64,000 nt of DNA from Gnetum montanum. Taxonomy: Eukaryota > Streptophyta > Gnetopsida > Gnetales > Gnetaceae. Each line of letters starts with the position of its first letter. The first letter of the stretch is position 1. Below, one piece after another: positions 1-8,764 of the stretch. The position numbers and the translations under genes are program-made. The notes beneath the pieces are model-generated. The model had not been told where the DNA came from. It searched no databases and was given only the letters and a program-made list of their open reading frames with translations. The stretch covers positions 748,124 to 812,123 of the forward strand of contig MNCI01024352.1 in assembly GCA_015680685.1 (NCBI GenBank). Direction: 5' to 3'.

Positions 1-158
1 GAAATGTATACTTGGGCATATACGCTGGGACTGCATACTTAGTGAAAGTTAAGCATCGGATCTCCGAAATTGCCAAGTGTGACACCAGATGCAGCTATGG
101 TCGTCTGTCTTGCTTGGTGTTGGAAAAGTACTAAGCTCAAAATTTTTGTGGTGTTTCA
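1..158 (-). repeat. 3' LTR of element A, first 158 bp only
   Basis: Matches 16430-16602 apart from scattered transitions and one missing GCGTA-type repeat unit. On the minus strand it begins TGAAACACCAC, the same start as the 5' LTR. The rest lies outside the window. Confidence 0.9.
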
Positions 159-173
159 TTGGCCCCTCTTTAT
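159..173 (-). other. Polypurine tract of element A
   Basis: On the minus strand this reads AAAGAGGGGCCAA directly before the TGAAACACC start of the 3' LTR. That is the expected position and composition of a plus-strand primer, and it fixes the LTR boundary at 158. Confidence 0.75.
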
Positions 174-1576
174 TGATGTTTGGAGGAATCGACCCAAGAA
201 GCGTCGACAATGAAGTGCAAAACACCACAAGAAACTTGATAGAAACTTTGTCCGTTGCCACTTGACTAGACGTCATCGCACCGTGTTCAGTAGTACATGG
301 AATTGGGATAATGGAATTTTGTAGCTGGTAGGAGAATGGGGATTATGGGGACTAGTAACTGCTCAAGGGATTGTGCTTGATGAAAAGGGGATGCTCTGGT
401 GTGTGTGTCATGCTGATCCTTGTCAATAGCCATTATTTAGCAGACTTGGAATCCAGACATGCAATGTGTGTCCTTTGGCAGAACAAGACTCTTGGGTAAT
501 GTTTAAGAGAACTTGCTGACAAGGCCAAAGCCATGGGAGGATGTGTTTCATTCTTTGGAGGAACAGGGCCCTTGTTTAGTTTTTAGGGGAAGTCTGTTGT
601 CAGAGAGCCAAACCTATGCAATTGGATGTTTTTTGATTGTTTTTAATATGAGTACTTAGTTCCAAGACAACTGCCTTCCTGCCTGGGGCTTGTATGGGAA
701 GTGCCAAGGGTCTTGTGTTTTTTTTTTTGAAGAAAATTTGCTTTGATTCTGTACTCATGCGCAAGTGCTATGTCGTGTGTTGCAACTGCCTCAAAGCGTT
801 ATAGTATGCAACGGTGTGCTCAAAGTTTTGGATGTACTGGGTGTATCAAAGGTGTGACTGAGTAAACTATGTCGGTGCATAGATAGAGAGTGTGTTGGGA
901 GATGGGGATGTACTAGCGAATGGTTTGATTTAGTCTTGCCATGTGTGCCGTGAACATTGTCCCATCTTGCTGTTTATGATGAAATGTGTTCTTGTGCGAA
1001 AATATTTTGGATGTCATCCTGCAAACATAACTCCAAGGAAACAAGAAAATCGTGAGTGAATAAGCGAGCTTAGCCTTACACAGCTACAAATGGAACAAAG
1101 ATGTTGAAGGAGATTTCGGGTACTGTATACGAATGGCAGTAGCGTTGGTAGAATCATCTGATGACGAGCGATGCAGTGATGAAGTTTGAATGTGGCGGCG
1201 GATTGAGGAACCAGAGATGAACTTACCAGTTTATAGTCTTGGCAAACTATCATGGGTTAGTTTTATGTTGTAACTCGTTGGACATTGCCCATTTAGTGTC
1301 GTGGCGGACGTTACGTTGCCAATTTTTAGTCTTAGCGGACCATGAAGAGGCAAACTAGTTTATAGTCTTAGCGGACTCTGGTGAATGCAATGGTGCCGGT
1401 TTACTGTCGTGCCGGACAGGTGCTAGTTTATCGTCATTGCGGACACTGTGTGGTATCAGTTTATCGTCATGATTCCAGGACTGGCTGTGGTATCAGTTTT
1501 AAGTCATGATCCAGGACTTTTCTGTGGTATCAGTTTAAAGTCATAATCCAGGACTCTCATGTACCTGAGCTTGTAC
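174..1576 (-). other. 3' untranslated region of element A
   Basis: No coding region is supported between the integrase stop and the polypurine tract. The part nearest integrase (about 1259-1556) is a degenerate tandem repeat listed separately; the rest is unique sequence. Long, repeat-bearing 3' UTRs are known in Tat-lineage elements. Confidence 0.7.
1259..1556 (+). repeat. Degenerate tandem array of an AGTTTA-x-GTC-x-GGAC motif
   Basis: About nine imperfect copies, 30-45 bases apart, of a motif such as AGTTTATCGTCATTGCGGAC. Examples lie near 1350, 1399, 1430, 1458, 1493 and 1529. It is a relative of the AGTTTAAGGCCAT motif found on both sides of the opposite-strand gene in this element. Confidence 0.75.
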
Positions 1577-2766
1577 TTAAATATAGAACGGTTTTAGGAA
1601 CAAGTGATTGGCTGGATTGGCAAGATCATTCCCTTCCATGTCAGTGAGCTTAAATGCCTCGTTGTCAAATGCTTTAATGACCAAGTAAGGCCCTTCCCAA
1701 TTGGCTGAGAATTTGTCTGAGTGTTCTCGAATTGCCTTAAGTACAAGGTCACCTTCTTTGATGGGGCACTTATGGATGTTGTGTCAATGTCGTTGTTGTT
1801 GTTGTTTTTGATACCATTCGATCTGATCGAGTGCGCATATGCGTTCTTTCTCCACCGAGTACAAGTCAATGATGCGTAGATCATTATTCTGCCCGTCGTC
1901 GAGGAGTTCGAAAAGTGTGATCCTTAAAGATGGTACCTGTAATTCCAGAGGTAAAACAACTTCTGAACTGTAAACAAGACTATATGGTGTCTTACCTATT
2001 GAAGTTCAATGTGTAGTACAGTATGCCCACAATGCGTATATCAATTGCTCGTGCCATCTTCGCTTGCTTTGGGTGAGCATCTTTTTGAGTATTGTGATAA
2101 TCGTTTTGTTCGTCGCCTCTGCTTACCCATTGCTTTGAGGATAGTAAGGGGATGAAAATGAGTGTTTGATACCTAGACTTTCACAAAAGGTTTTAGTCTC
2201 GGCACTGCTAAATTGTGGCCCGTTGTCAGTGATGATTGTCATGGGAATGTCAAAGCGGGTTACAATGTTTTTGAGAATGAAATTGCATATATGTTTAGAT
2301 GTAGTTTTTTGAAGGGGAGCAGCTTCTACCCACTTCGTAAAATATTTGATTACAGTTATGATGAAACTATGCCCTGCAAAAGATGAAGGTGTTATTGGGC
2401 CGATAAGGTCCAATCCCCACTTTTGAAAGGCCACGTGATTTGCGTTGTACGCAACTCATTTGGTGGGACATGTATTAGATTGCTATGTTTTTGACAAGTA
2501 CTACATGTTTTGACCTTGGAGAGACAGTCGTATTCCATGTGTGGCCAATAGTAGCCTAAGCATCTGATCTTCATTGCCATGGCTTTTGGTGCTATATGTC
2601 CTCCGCATAGTCCGTCGTGTGCTTGTTCGACAATGGTTTGGGCATTGGTACTATTGACGCATGTTAGCAATATGCCTTCATAGGATCTATGACATAACGT
2701 GTCCCCTACTAGGGTATACTGCTTAGAACGTTTTCGTACTGCATCCTTTTGTGCATTTGTTAGATG
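1577..2766 (-). pseudogene. Integrase of element A (broken)
   Basis: Integrates the element cDNA into host DNA. The N-terminal HHCC zinc finger is visible at about 2500-2640 (HDGLCGGHIAP, KTCSTCQKH). The catalytic core follows, with its first Asp in GLDLIGP, the second in TDNGPQF and the Glu in AEATNK, the last just after an in-frame TAA at 2123-2125 that most simply replaces a Gln codon. After a frame change the C-terminal GPY/F-type domain is readable as KFSANWEGPYLVI and ends in FYI-stop at 1577-1579. All domains are thus present but interrupted by stops and a frameshift. It is the last domain of pol and is followed by the 3' UTR. Confidence 0.85.
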
Positions 2767-3474
2767 TCATGGTGTTTCGCCGCGTAGAAGGTATTCTTTT
2801 ATGTCATCATACCATTCTATCGCGCGCACCGTACTAACAGATGTGATCGGCAGCATGTCAAGAGTATCGGTTATTGGTTCGGCGCAACTGGTTATGGAGC
2901 TTGGCAACATGTGGAACATGTCTCGTGATATGTTTAATGCTAAGGTGGCAAGTGCATCTGCGATGGTATTGTCATTTCTAGAGATGTGTTGCACATTGAT
3001 GTTTTCGAATCGCCTCATTAGGTGTTTTGCTAGGTCGCAGTATGGTTGTAAATGTTGGGCTTTACATGTATAGATGTCTGTGACCTGGTTTATGACCAGC
3101 TGCGAGTCTCCTTTGACTACAAGCCATGTGATGTCTAAAGCCAATGCTGCCGCGAGACCTCTAAGGAGACCTTTGTACTCTGCTATGTTGTTTGTACAAT
3201 GGAAGTTGAAACAATAAGCAAAGGGTCGGATCTCCCCGGAGGGATAGGTGATGATAGCGGCTGCACTTCCCCCTCGAGAGGTGGATGCTCCATCAAAGTT
3301 TAGAATGGCATCGTAGTCATTGGGCACTATGTCTATTGCTCTTATATTCTCATCTGGGAACTTTGGCTCTATTATCGCTTGATCGTGCATTGGTGACATG
3401 GCCATTTGACTTGCTATGGCTTGACCTTTAACTGATGATTGCGCTATGTAGTGCAGGTCAAACTCAGCTATCAT
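2767..3474 (-). CDS. Second (archaeal-type) RNase H domain of element A
   Basis: A 235-aa open stretch of pol between the RT-linked RNase H and integrase. It carries the four acidic positions of RNase H in order: Asp in NFDGAST, Glu in NIAEYKGLL, Asp in VKGDSQLVINQ and Asp in TIADALATLA. The spacing and the DGAS, AEY and SQLV signatures are those of the additional RNase H of plant Tat elements, distinct from the RNase H fused to RT. All four catalytic residues are retained here, unlike the RT active site. It would degrade the RNA strand of RNA-DNA hybrids during reverse transcription. The upstream stop at 3481 shows that the polyprotein itself is broken. Confidence 0.85.
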   Translation of the reverse strand: MIAEFDLHYIAQSSVKGQAIASQMAMSPMHDQAIIEPKFPDENIRAIDIVPNDYDAILNFDGASTSRGGSAAAIITYPSGEIRPFAYCFNFHCTNNIAEYKGLLRGLAAALALDITWLVVKGDSQLVINQVTDIYTCKAQHLQPYCDLAKHLMRRFENINVQHISRNDNTIADALATLALNISRDMFHMLPSSITSCAEPITDTLDMLPITSVSTVRAIEWYDDIKEYLLRGETP

Positions 3475-3480
3475 GGCTTT

Positions 3481-4029
3481 CTAGCAGGCTATTTGACTTG
3501 TTTCATAAATGTTTCCTGTGATGGCCCTGAGCACATTATCCTTGCAAATTATATTAACTTGGTTACGGAAGAGGTAATGTCGCCATTTTTTCAAAGAAAA
3601 GACCAAAGCTAAACAGGACCTCTCCATGTCATTATACTTTTTCTCGTGGGCAACTAATGCATGGCTTAAGTAATATACATGGACTTCGGTTCCATCATCT
3701 TGTTTCTGGCAAAGCATAGACACAATTGACGAATCTGAAGTAGCAAGGTAGATGCAAAACAATTTTTCATTTTGAGGTGGATAAACAATGGGTAATCGAG
3801 CAAGTGTCGTTTTAATGTTGTCAAATGCTTCTTGACACTATGGAGTCCATTCAAAACGGACGTTCTTGCGTAACATGTGGTTCATGGGTTTTAGCTTGTC
3901 TGTCAATTTTTCTATGAAGCGCCTGATAAACTGTAATCTACCTTGTAGACCTCGAAGTTCGGTAAGGTTGCCTGGTGGTTTTAGGTTTGTTATGGCCTTA
4001 ACCTTATCGGGGTCTACTCGTATCCCTAC
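3481..4029 (-). pseudogene. RNase H (RT-linked) and RT connection of element A (broken)
   Basis: Continues the RT reading frame through stops at about 4030, 3839 and 3481. Readable parts include the connection GNLTELRGLQGRL and then the RNase H body with KLFCIYLATSD, VYYLSHALVAHEKKYN and MERSCLALVFSLKKWRHYL, the usual pattern of Ty3/gypsy RNase H (strand 1, then the E-containing helix, then the YL motif). It follows RT directly and precedes the second RNase H. Confidence 0.8.
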
Positions 4030-5070
4030 TTATGAGGCTATGAATCCAAGCATTTTGCCTGTCTTGATGCCGAAGATGCATTTTTTTGGGTTGAGTCTCA
4101 ATTCATACTTTAAACAACGTTTTAATACCAGGTCAAGGTCTTGTATATGTTGTTCTGATGTTTTGGACTTAACCACAATGTTGTCCACATAGTCGTTGAG
4201 CGAGTGTAACATGTAATCACTAAAGATGAACGTCATTACTCTTTGATACATGGCCCCTACGTTTTTGAGATCGAAAGGCATCATTGTGTAACAAAAGATT
4301 CCCCATGGTGTCATAAAGGTTGTCCGAAGCTGATGCTTCGGGTTGATGCGTATTTGATTGTATCCCGAGAAGCTGTCCATAAAAGATAATAGTGCGTGCC
4401 CAGTGGTCGAATCAACAAGTTGATCGATGCTGGGTAGAGAAAAATCATCTTTTATGGTTGCAACATTTAAATCCCGGAAGTCAATGCATAAGGGAATGCT
4501 TCCGTTCTTTTTCGGAACAATGACCATGTTGGATACCCACTCGGCGTAATCAACAGCCCGGATGAAACCAGCCTGATAAAGCTTGGTGATCTTATTACGA
4601 ACTGCCAATGCCACTTCGGGTTTAACCTTTCGTGCCTTTTGTTTTACCGGTCTCAATTTTGGGTCAAGGATAATGTTGTGCTGGACAATTTGAGGATCTA
4701 ACCTAGGCATGTCCGTGTAAGACCAAGCGAATGCTTTCATATTTTCCCTAAGCACATCTTCAATGTTTTTGGCTAATTGCGGTTTTAGTAATGTGCTTAA
4801 TTTCAATATTTTAATTTCCCCATCGGGCATGGTGATGGGGGTTTCGTTCAACGGGTCTTCGGTGATATTTTTGGCTTCTATGTTGAGGGATTTTGGCATA
4901 CTTTTGTAGTTGTCTGTTGTTTGCTGTGTTGAAGCTATGACTGCGTCGTCCGTTGATGAACTTAAGTGGATGAGGCTTATGTTGATGTCCCTTGCAATTC
5001 TACCATATGATCCATCGATAATTAATGGGTTGATTAAGTGCTGGCAATCCATCAGGCTTGCTCCTGCCAA
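4030..5070 (-). pseudogene. Reverse transcriptase domain of element A
   Basis: A 346-aa open stretch. The linker is followed by the RT core: WVSNMVIVPKKNGS, CIDFRDLN, LLSFMDSFSGYNQI, FMTPWGIFCYTMMPF, and then YVDN where the catalytic YVDD is expected. The second catalytic Asp is thus changed to Asn, a one-base transition. C-terminal thumb sequence follows (LNPKKCIFG). The track opens at a TTG within a pyrimidine-rich splice-acceptor-like context (see 5064), so this RT part may normally be joined to gag-pro by splicing, as proposed for Ogre elements. The protein copied the element RNA into cDNA when intact. Confidence 0.88.
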
Positions 5071-5098
5071 TAAATAGAGAGCTAAATGAGCTAATGTG
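5064..5098 (-). other. Putative 3' splice acceptor before RT
   Basis: On the minus strand the sequence CTCTCTATTTATTGGCAG/G lies exactly where the RT open frame begins. It has a pyrimidine-rich tract and a TTAGCTCAT upstream that could serve as a branch site. Ogre elements are known to have an intron between protease and RT. I could not assign a convincing donor near the end of protease. Confidence 0.4.
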
Positions 5099-5169
5099 TA
5101 TCGTTTTATGTTTTTTTTTTGGTAATTTCAGATTATGTGTACATGCATGATGGTGGATTATCGTCACAC

Positions 5170-5345
5170 TAGGATGCATGGTAGTTTTAAGGCCATACCG
5201 GGCCATGGGTGGTAGTTTAATGCCTTACCGAGCCACATGTAATCTGGAGGTGGCAGTTTAAGGCCATACTGGGCCGTAATGGGTTCGTATGTGGCAGTTT
5301 AAGGCCATACGGGGCCGTAATGGCGGTTTAAGCTGGAATGTTTGG
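5170..5345 (+). repeat. Array of AGTTTAAGGCCATACNGGGCC motif
   Basis: Four clear copies (starting near 5182, 5213, 5248 and 5293) and a fifth, weaker one at about 5327. Same motif family as 10296-10560 and 59080-59480. It separates RT from the promoter of the opposite-strand gene. Confidence 0.8.
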
Positions 5346-5505
5346 CGTAAACGCCTGGAATGGGGTTCACAGGGGAACCAGGATGTAGTAATTTCTATTT
5401 TTTATTATTTCTGAGCGAATTTTTGGCGAAAAATGAGTAAAAACGCAAAAAGTACCAAACTGGGAGGTGGCGCCATAAGGGGTGACATCAACGACGATAG
5501 AGTGC

Positions 5506-5513
5506 TATAAAAA
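5506..5513 (+). promoter_or_regulatory. TATA box of the opposite-strand gene in element A
   Basis: CTATAAAAAGG on the plus strand, followed by a G run, then CTTCATTTGTTACATTGCA about 30 bases downstream where transcription could begin. It stands 251 bases before the first ATG of the gene model, and is on the strand opposite to the retroelement. Confidence 0.6.
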
Positions 5514-5537
5514 GGGGGGGGGGGAAGCTTCATTTGT

Positions 5538-6560
5538 TACATTGCATTTTGAGCGTAAGCAACTGAGCGAGCGTAAGTGTAAACTACGAAACCTAGCGTA
5601 AGCGTAAATCTAAACCCCAGCGTAGATGTCAATCAAACCCCAGTGTAGACGCCAATGATCAAACCCCAGCATAGACACCGAGCGTAGAAGGTCGAGCTTA
5701 GGCGTACAAAGTTTCAATCCTTAGCGTAAGCTGTCAATCCCAGCGTAGATGCCAAGATGGGCAAAGGCAAGGAAGTGGAAGGCCAGGGGAGGAAGAGTCC
5801 TGACTTAACCTTCGCAGAGGAGAGCGAAGCCATGCTACAGTGCCTGCCCTGGCCAAGGATTCCATCATGGCCTAGAACATCACATAGGTAGGCTCTGATC
5901 CTATCTCTGTTAGTTATTTTTGCTTATGCATGCTTCGTAGTGGAGACAGTCTCGTAGAGGGTTTAGGCATATACGCCGAGCGTAAAGTTTAGCATAGGGA
6001 CGTTAGCGTATACGCCGAGCATAAATTCACAGCGTAAAGTCAGGTTAGCGTAGACTGTCATAGCGTAATCTTTTTTTCCTTGCACGAAGCATAGACGATT
6101 GTATCAGCGTATACGCTGAAGGCTATACGGCGTAATAAGTTTTCCATATACGAAGTTCTGTTTTGTCAATGTAAACTTTCTGTTTTATCAGCGTAGACGA
6201 TCTACATTGTGACAACGTATATGCTGAGGGTTTCTTCAGCATATACGCTGAGCGTACATAGTTGTCCTTTCAAGTATGATACAACATAGACTTATTTTTC
6301 ATGTTCCCGGCATAAACTGTTGTTTAGTGTCTAGCGTAGACTATTTACACTGGCCACTTTTGTGGCGTATACGCTAAGCGTAAGATGTTCGGGCAACAGC
6401 GTAAACAGTTAATTATCAGCGTATACGTTGGGTTCGACAACGTATATGCCGGGCTTGAACAGATTTCGACAGCGTATACACTAGGTTTAGCAGTGTATAC
6501 ACCGGGCGTAAACAAATTTTGGCAGCGTCTACGCTAGGTTTAGCAGCGTATACGTCGAGC
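5538..6560 (+). repeat. GCGTA / GCGTATACGC repeat field over the 5' UTR and intron 1
   Basis: Dozens of copies of AGCGTA, many as the palindrome GCGTATACGC, spaced irregularly through the presumed 5' leader (5538-5756) and most of intron 1 (5888-6669). The coding exon between them (5757-5887) is free of them. The same motif fills the LTR and the leader of element A. Confidence 0.8.
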
Positions 6561-6669
6561 GTAAACAGTTAGAAAATTTTTCTAAGTGTCAGTCTACGAT
6601 GTGAACTTTTGTTTTTCGCGTTGCTTTGATGCATGGCTGATTTTACATTGGTACTCTGGTTGTTTGCAG

Positions 6670-7464
6670 GGATAGTAAGCCCTTTTTGCTCATTGTTGAG
6701 CTCGTCGGTGTGCTAACATGGTTTGGCCCTATGGAGGCGGATGAGCTTACCCCAGACCTAACCGTGGACCACAATAGGGTTTGGTTCAGAGAAGGTGTGT
6801 CTGAATTCCTGTCCTTCATACTGGACAATTTTGAAGTAGTTATCTGGTCACATCTAAGTGAATTGGTGGCACGGAGTGTGGTTGAGGCAATGCTGCCAGG
6901 AGCTGCGGAGGATGTCATCGTCTTCATGAAAGACATCGACGAGGGGCAGCTTACGAATGAGGATGGTTCTTCCCACAGGCCCAGGTCCACCCGTCCATTA
7001 GTGCGCGTGTGGGCCCGATTACCACGAGGGCAGGACTACCTCGACAATATCTTATTTTTAGCCACGCGTGTGAACACATTGTTCCAGAATCCTCCTGGCA
7101 CAGTGTACCGAGTGGGTAGGTAGGACCGTTCAAGTTTATTGCTTCTTTTCGCCGTTTGACATTTTGCCTTAGTTTTGACATCCGTTCGTTTGTAAGCCTA
7201 AAGTTAATGCAGACGAAATATGTGTCGAGGATGATGGGCTTGCCTTAGCTCGTACTGCTCTAGAGGCCTTTATGGCGGGTCCCACCCTTCGTAAAGCTAT
7301 ATTAGGTCTAATGAAGGGGGATATCGTCTATTTTCACCAACGATTCTCTAGAGTGTTGGTAATGTGCCAAGCTCGTGGATGGCTGGACAAAGATTGGTCA
7401 GACCAGGGGCCAGTTTTCCCTCGTGACTCTGGTTTAGGTAGCACATCGAAGTCCACCACTGGCA
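6670..7464 (+). pseudogene. FCP1/SCP-like (NLI-interacting factor) phosphatase-derived region, exons 2-3
   Basis: Exon 2 reads SKPFLLIVELVGVLTW, where the family has a hydrophobic strand ending in the catalytic DxDGTL or plant DLNG motif. It continues with VWFREGVSEFLSFI, NFEVVIWSH, LVRVWARL, NILFLATRVNTLFQNPP and GTVYRV. These follow the order of plant FCP1-like proteins: a strand, an RPG-type segment, EVGIWSS, a KLW segment, NTLLxDDSPYKxxxNPP and then a DDxL-type C-terminal region, here EDDGLALARTALEAF in exon 3. The catalytic aspartates are absent (VEL for DLN or DxD, LAT for LDD), so a phosphatase activity is unlikely; a binding role is possible. Assignment rests on remembered family patterns and needs a profile search. 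Confidence 0.6.
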
Positions 7465-7550
7465 GTAAATGATAACACTTCCTAGATGTGTTAACATGTT
7501 TTAACTGCCGAGAGTTATACTGATACGACAATCTTAAATTGCATTTGCAG

Positions 7551-8678
7551 TTGATGCACCTCCTGGTGGGGATCCTATTACAACTGCGCGAACTGAGACA
7601 ACCCTGTCGATGAAGTTTGGGAAGGTGACTAAGGCTCAGAAATGGTTGCGTAACCATGCCTCGCCATCTATTGTTTGCTGCTTAGACAATGCCAGCCTTA
7701 TGGAGCTCTTCATGACCCCAAGTCCTGATGTATCAATAGGGGAAATGATTGGGATCATGGATTCTTTTAATGAGTCTGTCTCCTACTACAGCACCCGGAT
7801 TAAGGGTGTTAAGGTAGTTTTTCATCTGTCACCAGAGTTCTTTTCAAACTTATTTGGGGTACCGGTAGATGGCATAAGTGTAGTTTTAGACAGGGATCAT
7901 AAAGAGCTCCAAACGGTGCATGAATTGGAGGACTGGTTGGGCTTGGTGAAGGGTGCCAAGGGATTCCCGATGTAGGGGAAAGCAAAGGTTGAGGAGGTAA
8001 ATGAACTATATCCCCTGTTTAGATCACAGGTGTTCCCCAAAACCTTTTCTCAGGTACGGAGTCTTGGGGTTGAGGCTGTACACGTCATGCGAACTATCCT
8101 GGAAACTAGCATGCGCTATAATTGGGCTGAATTTTTGTTGTCTAGCATGCACAAGGAGATAGTGCGATTGCGCTTGAATGTTGAGGCGTAATCCCACTTC
8201 ACCTTTGCCTTTATCACCGGTTACCTTCGTCGCTTCGTCGAGTTTCTGGTAGTCCATGCGGACAACAAGTTTGTTCTACGGGATCGGGGTCAACTATCCT
8301 GCCCATGGATCAACCACTTGTTCGAAACAGCCAAGTCCCAAGATGCTCCTGAGGGCATTAATGAGTCCGTGTCTATTACGACCGGGGGATCATTGAGTAG
8401 CTCCATTCATACTCGCGATAGTTTGGGATTAGAGCCAGATAATGTGCCTCTCACTTCAAGAGGAGCTGAGCGGGTTATCAAAGAAACCGTTGGCCAGGCC
8501 AAATCGAAGCTGAAAAGACACGAATGCCCAACTGGGGAAGTTTCGAATGTGAGCGAGCCANNNNNNNNNNNNNNNNNNNNNNNNNNNNNNNNNNNNNNNN
8601 NNNNNNNNNNNNNNNNNNNCAGCTTTCTTCAGGGAAATCTAGATTTAGGCGATCCCCCAGAAGGTGACAAGGAGCATG
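7551..8678 (+). pseudogene. Exon 4: unrecognised domain of the opposite-strand gene
   Basis: The largest exon, 376 codons. A readable globular stretch includes KWLRNHASPSIVCCLDN, GEMIGIMDSFNESVSYYS, GVKVVFHLSPEFFSNLFGVP and ELEDWLGLVKGAKG. After a TAG at 7973 the same frame continues with VFPKTFSQVRSLGVEAVHVM, and after a TAA at 8189 with FTFAFITGYLRRFVEFLVVH. The second half is Ser/Thr-rich and charged and contains the 59-N gap. The layout faintly recalls the plant-specific domains reported in additional genes of retrotransposons, but I do not recognise a family. The last part has a homologue at 61098-61375 (for example LFEDTR against LFETAK). Confidence 0.6.
8561..8619. other. Assembly gap of 59 Ns
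   Basis: Run of N inside exon 4. The reading frame is the same on both sides, so the gap length fits the gene model, but the true length is unknown. Confidence 0.99.
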
Positions 8679-8764
8679 GTATGTTTTCTTTTTATCTTAT
8701 TTCAACTTGCACTGTTAGTTTTCATTTCTACAGTATTTTATTTTCATATTTTTATTTTTTCTAG

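Noticed and set aside
1014-1253. 79-codon frame on the minus strand in the 3' UTR of A
   Set aside because: No recognisable domain and inside a repeat-rich untranslated region.
2699-3073. Plus-strand 124-codon frame
   Set aside because: Shadow of the second RNase H on the minus strand.
6643-6990. Minus-strand frame over exon 2 of the opposite-strand gene
   Set aside because: Ser/Thr-rich shadow of the plus-strand exon, which has family-like motifs and splice signals.
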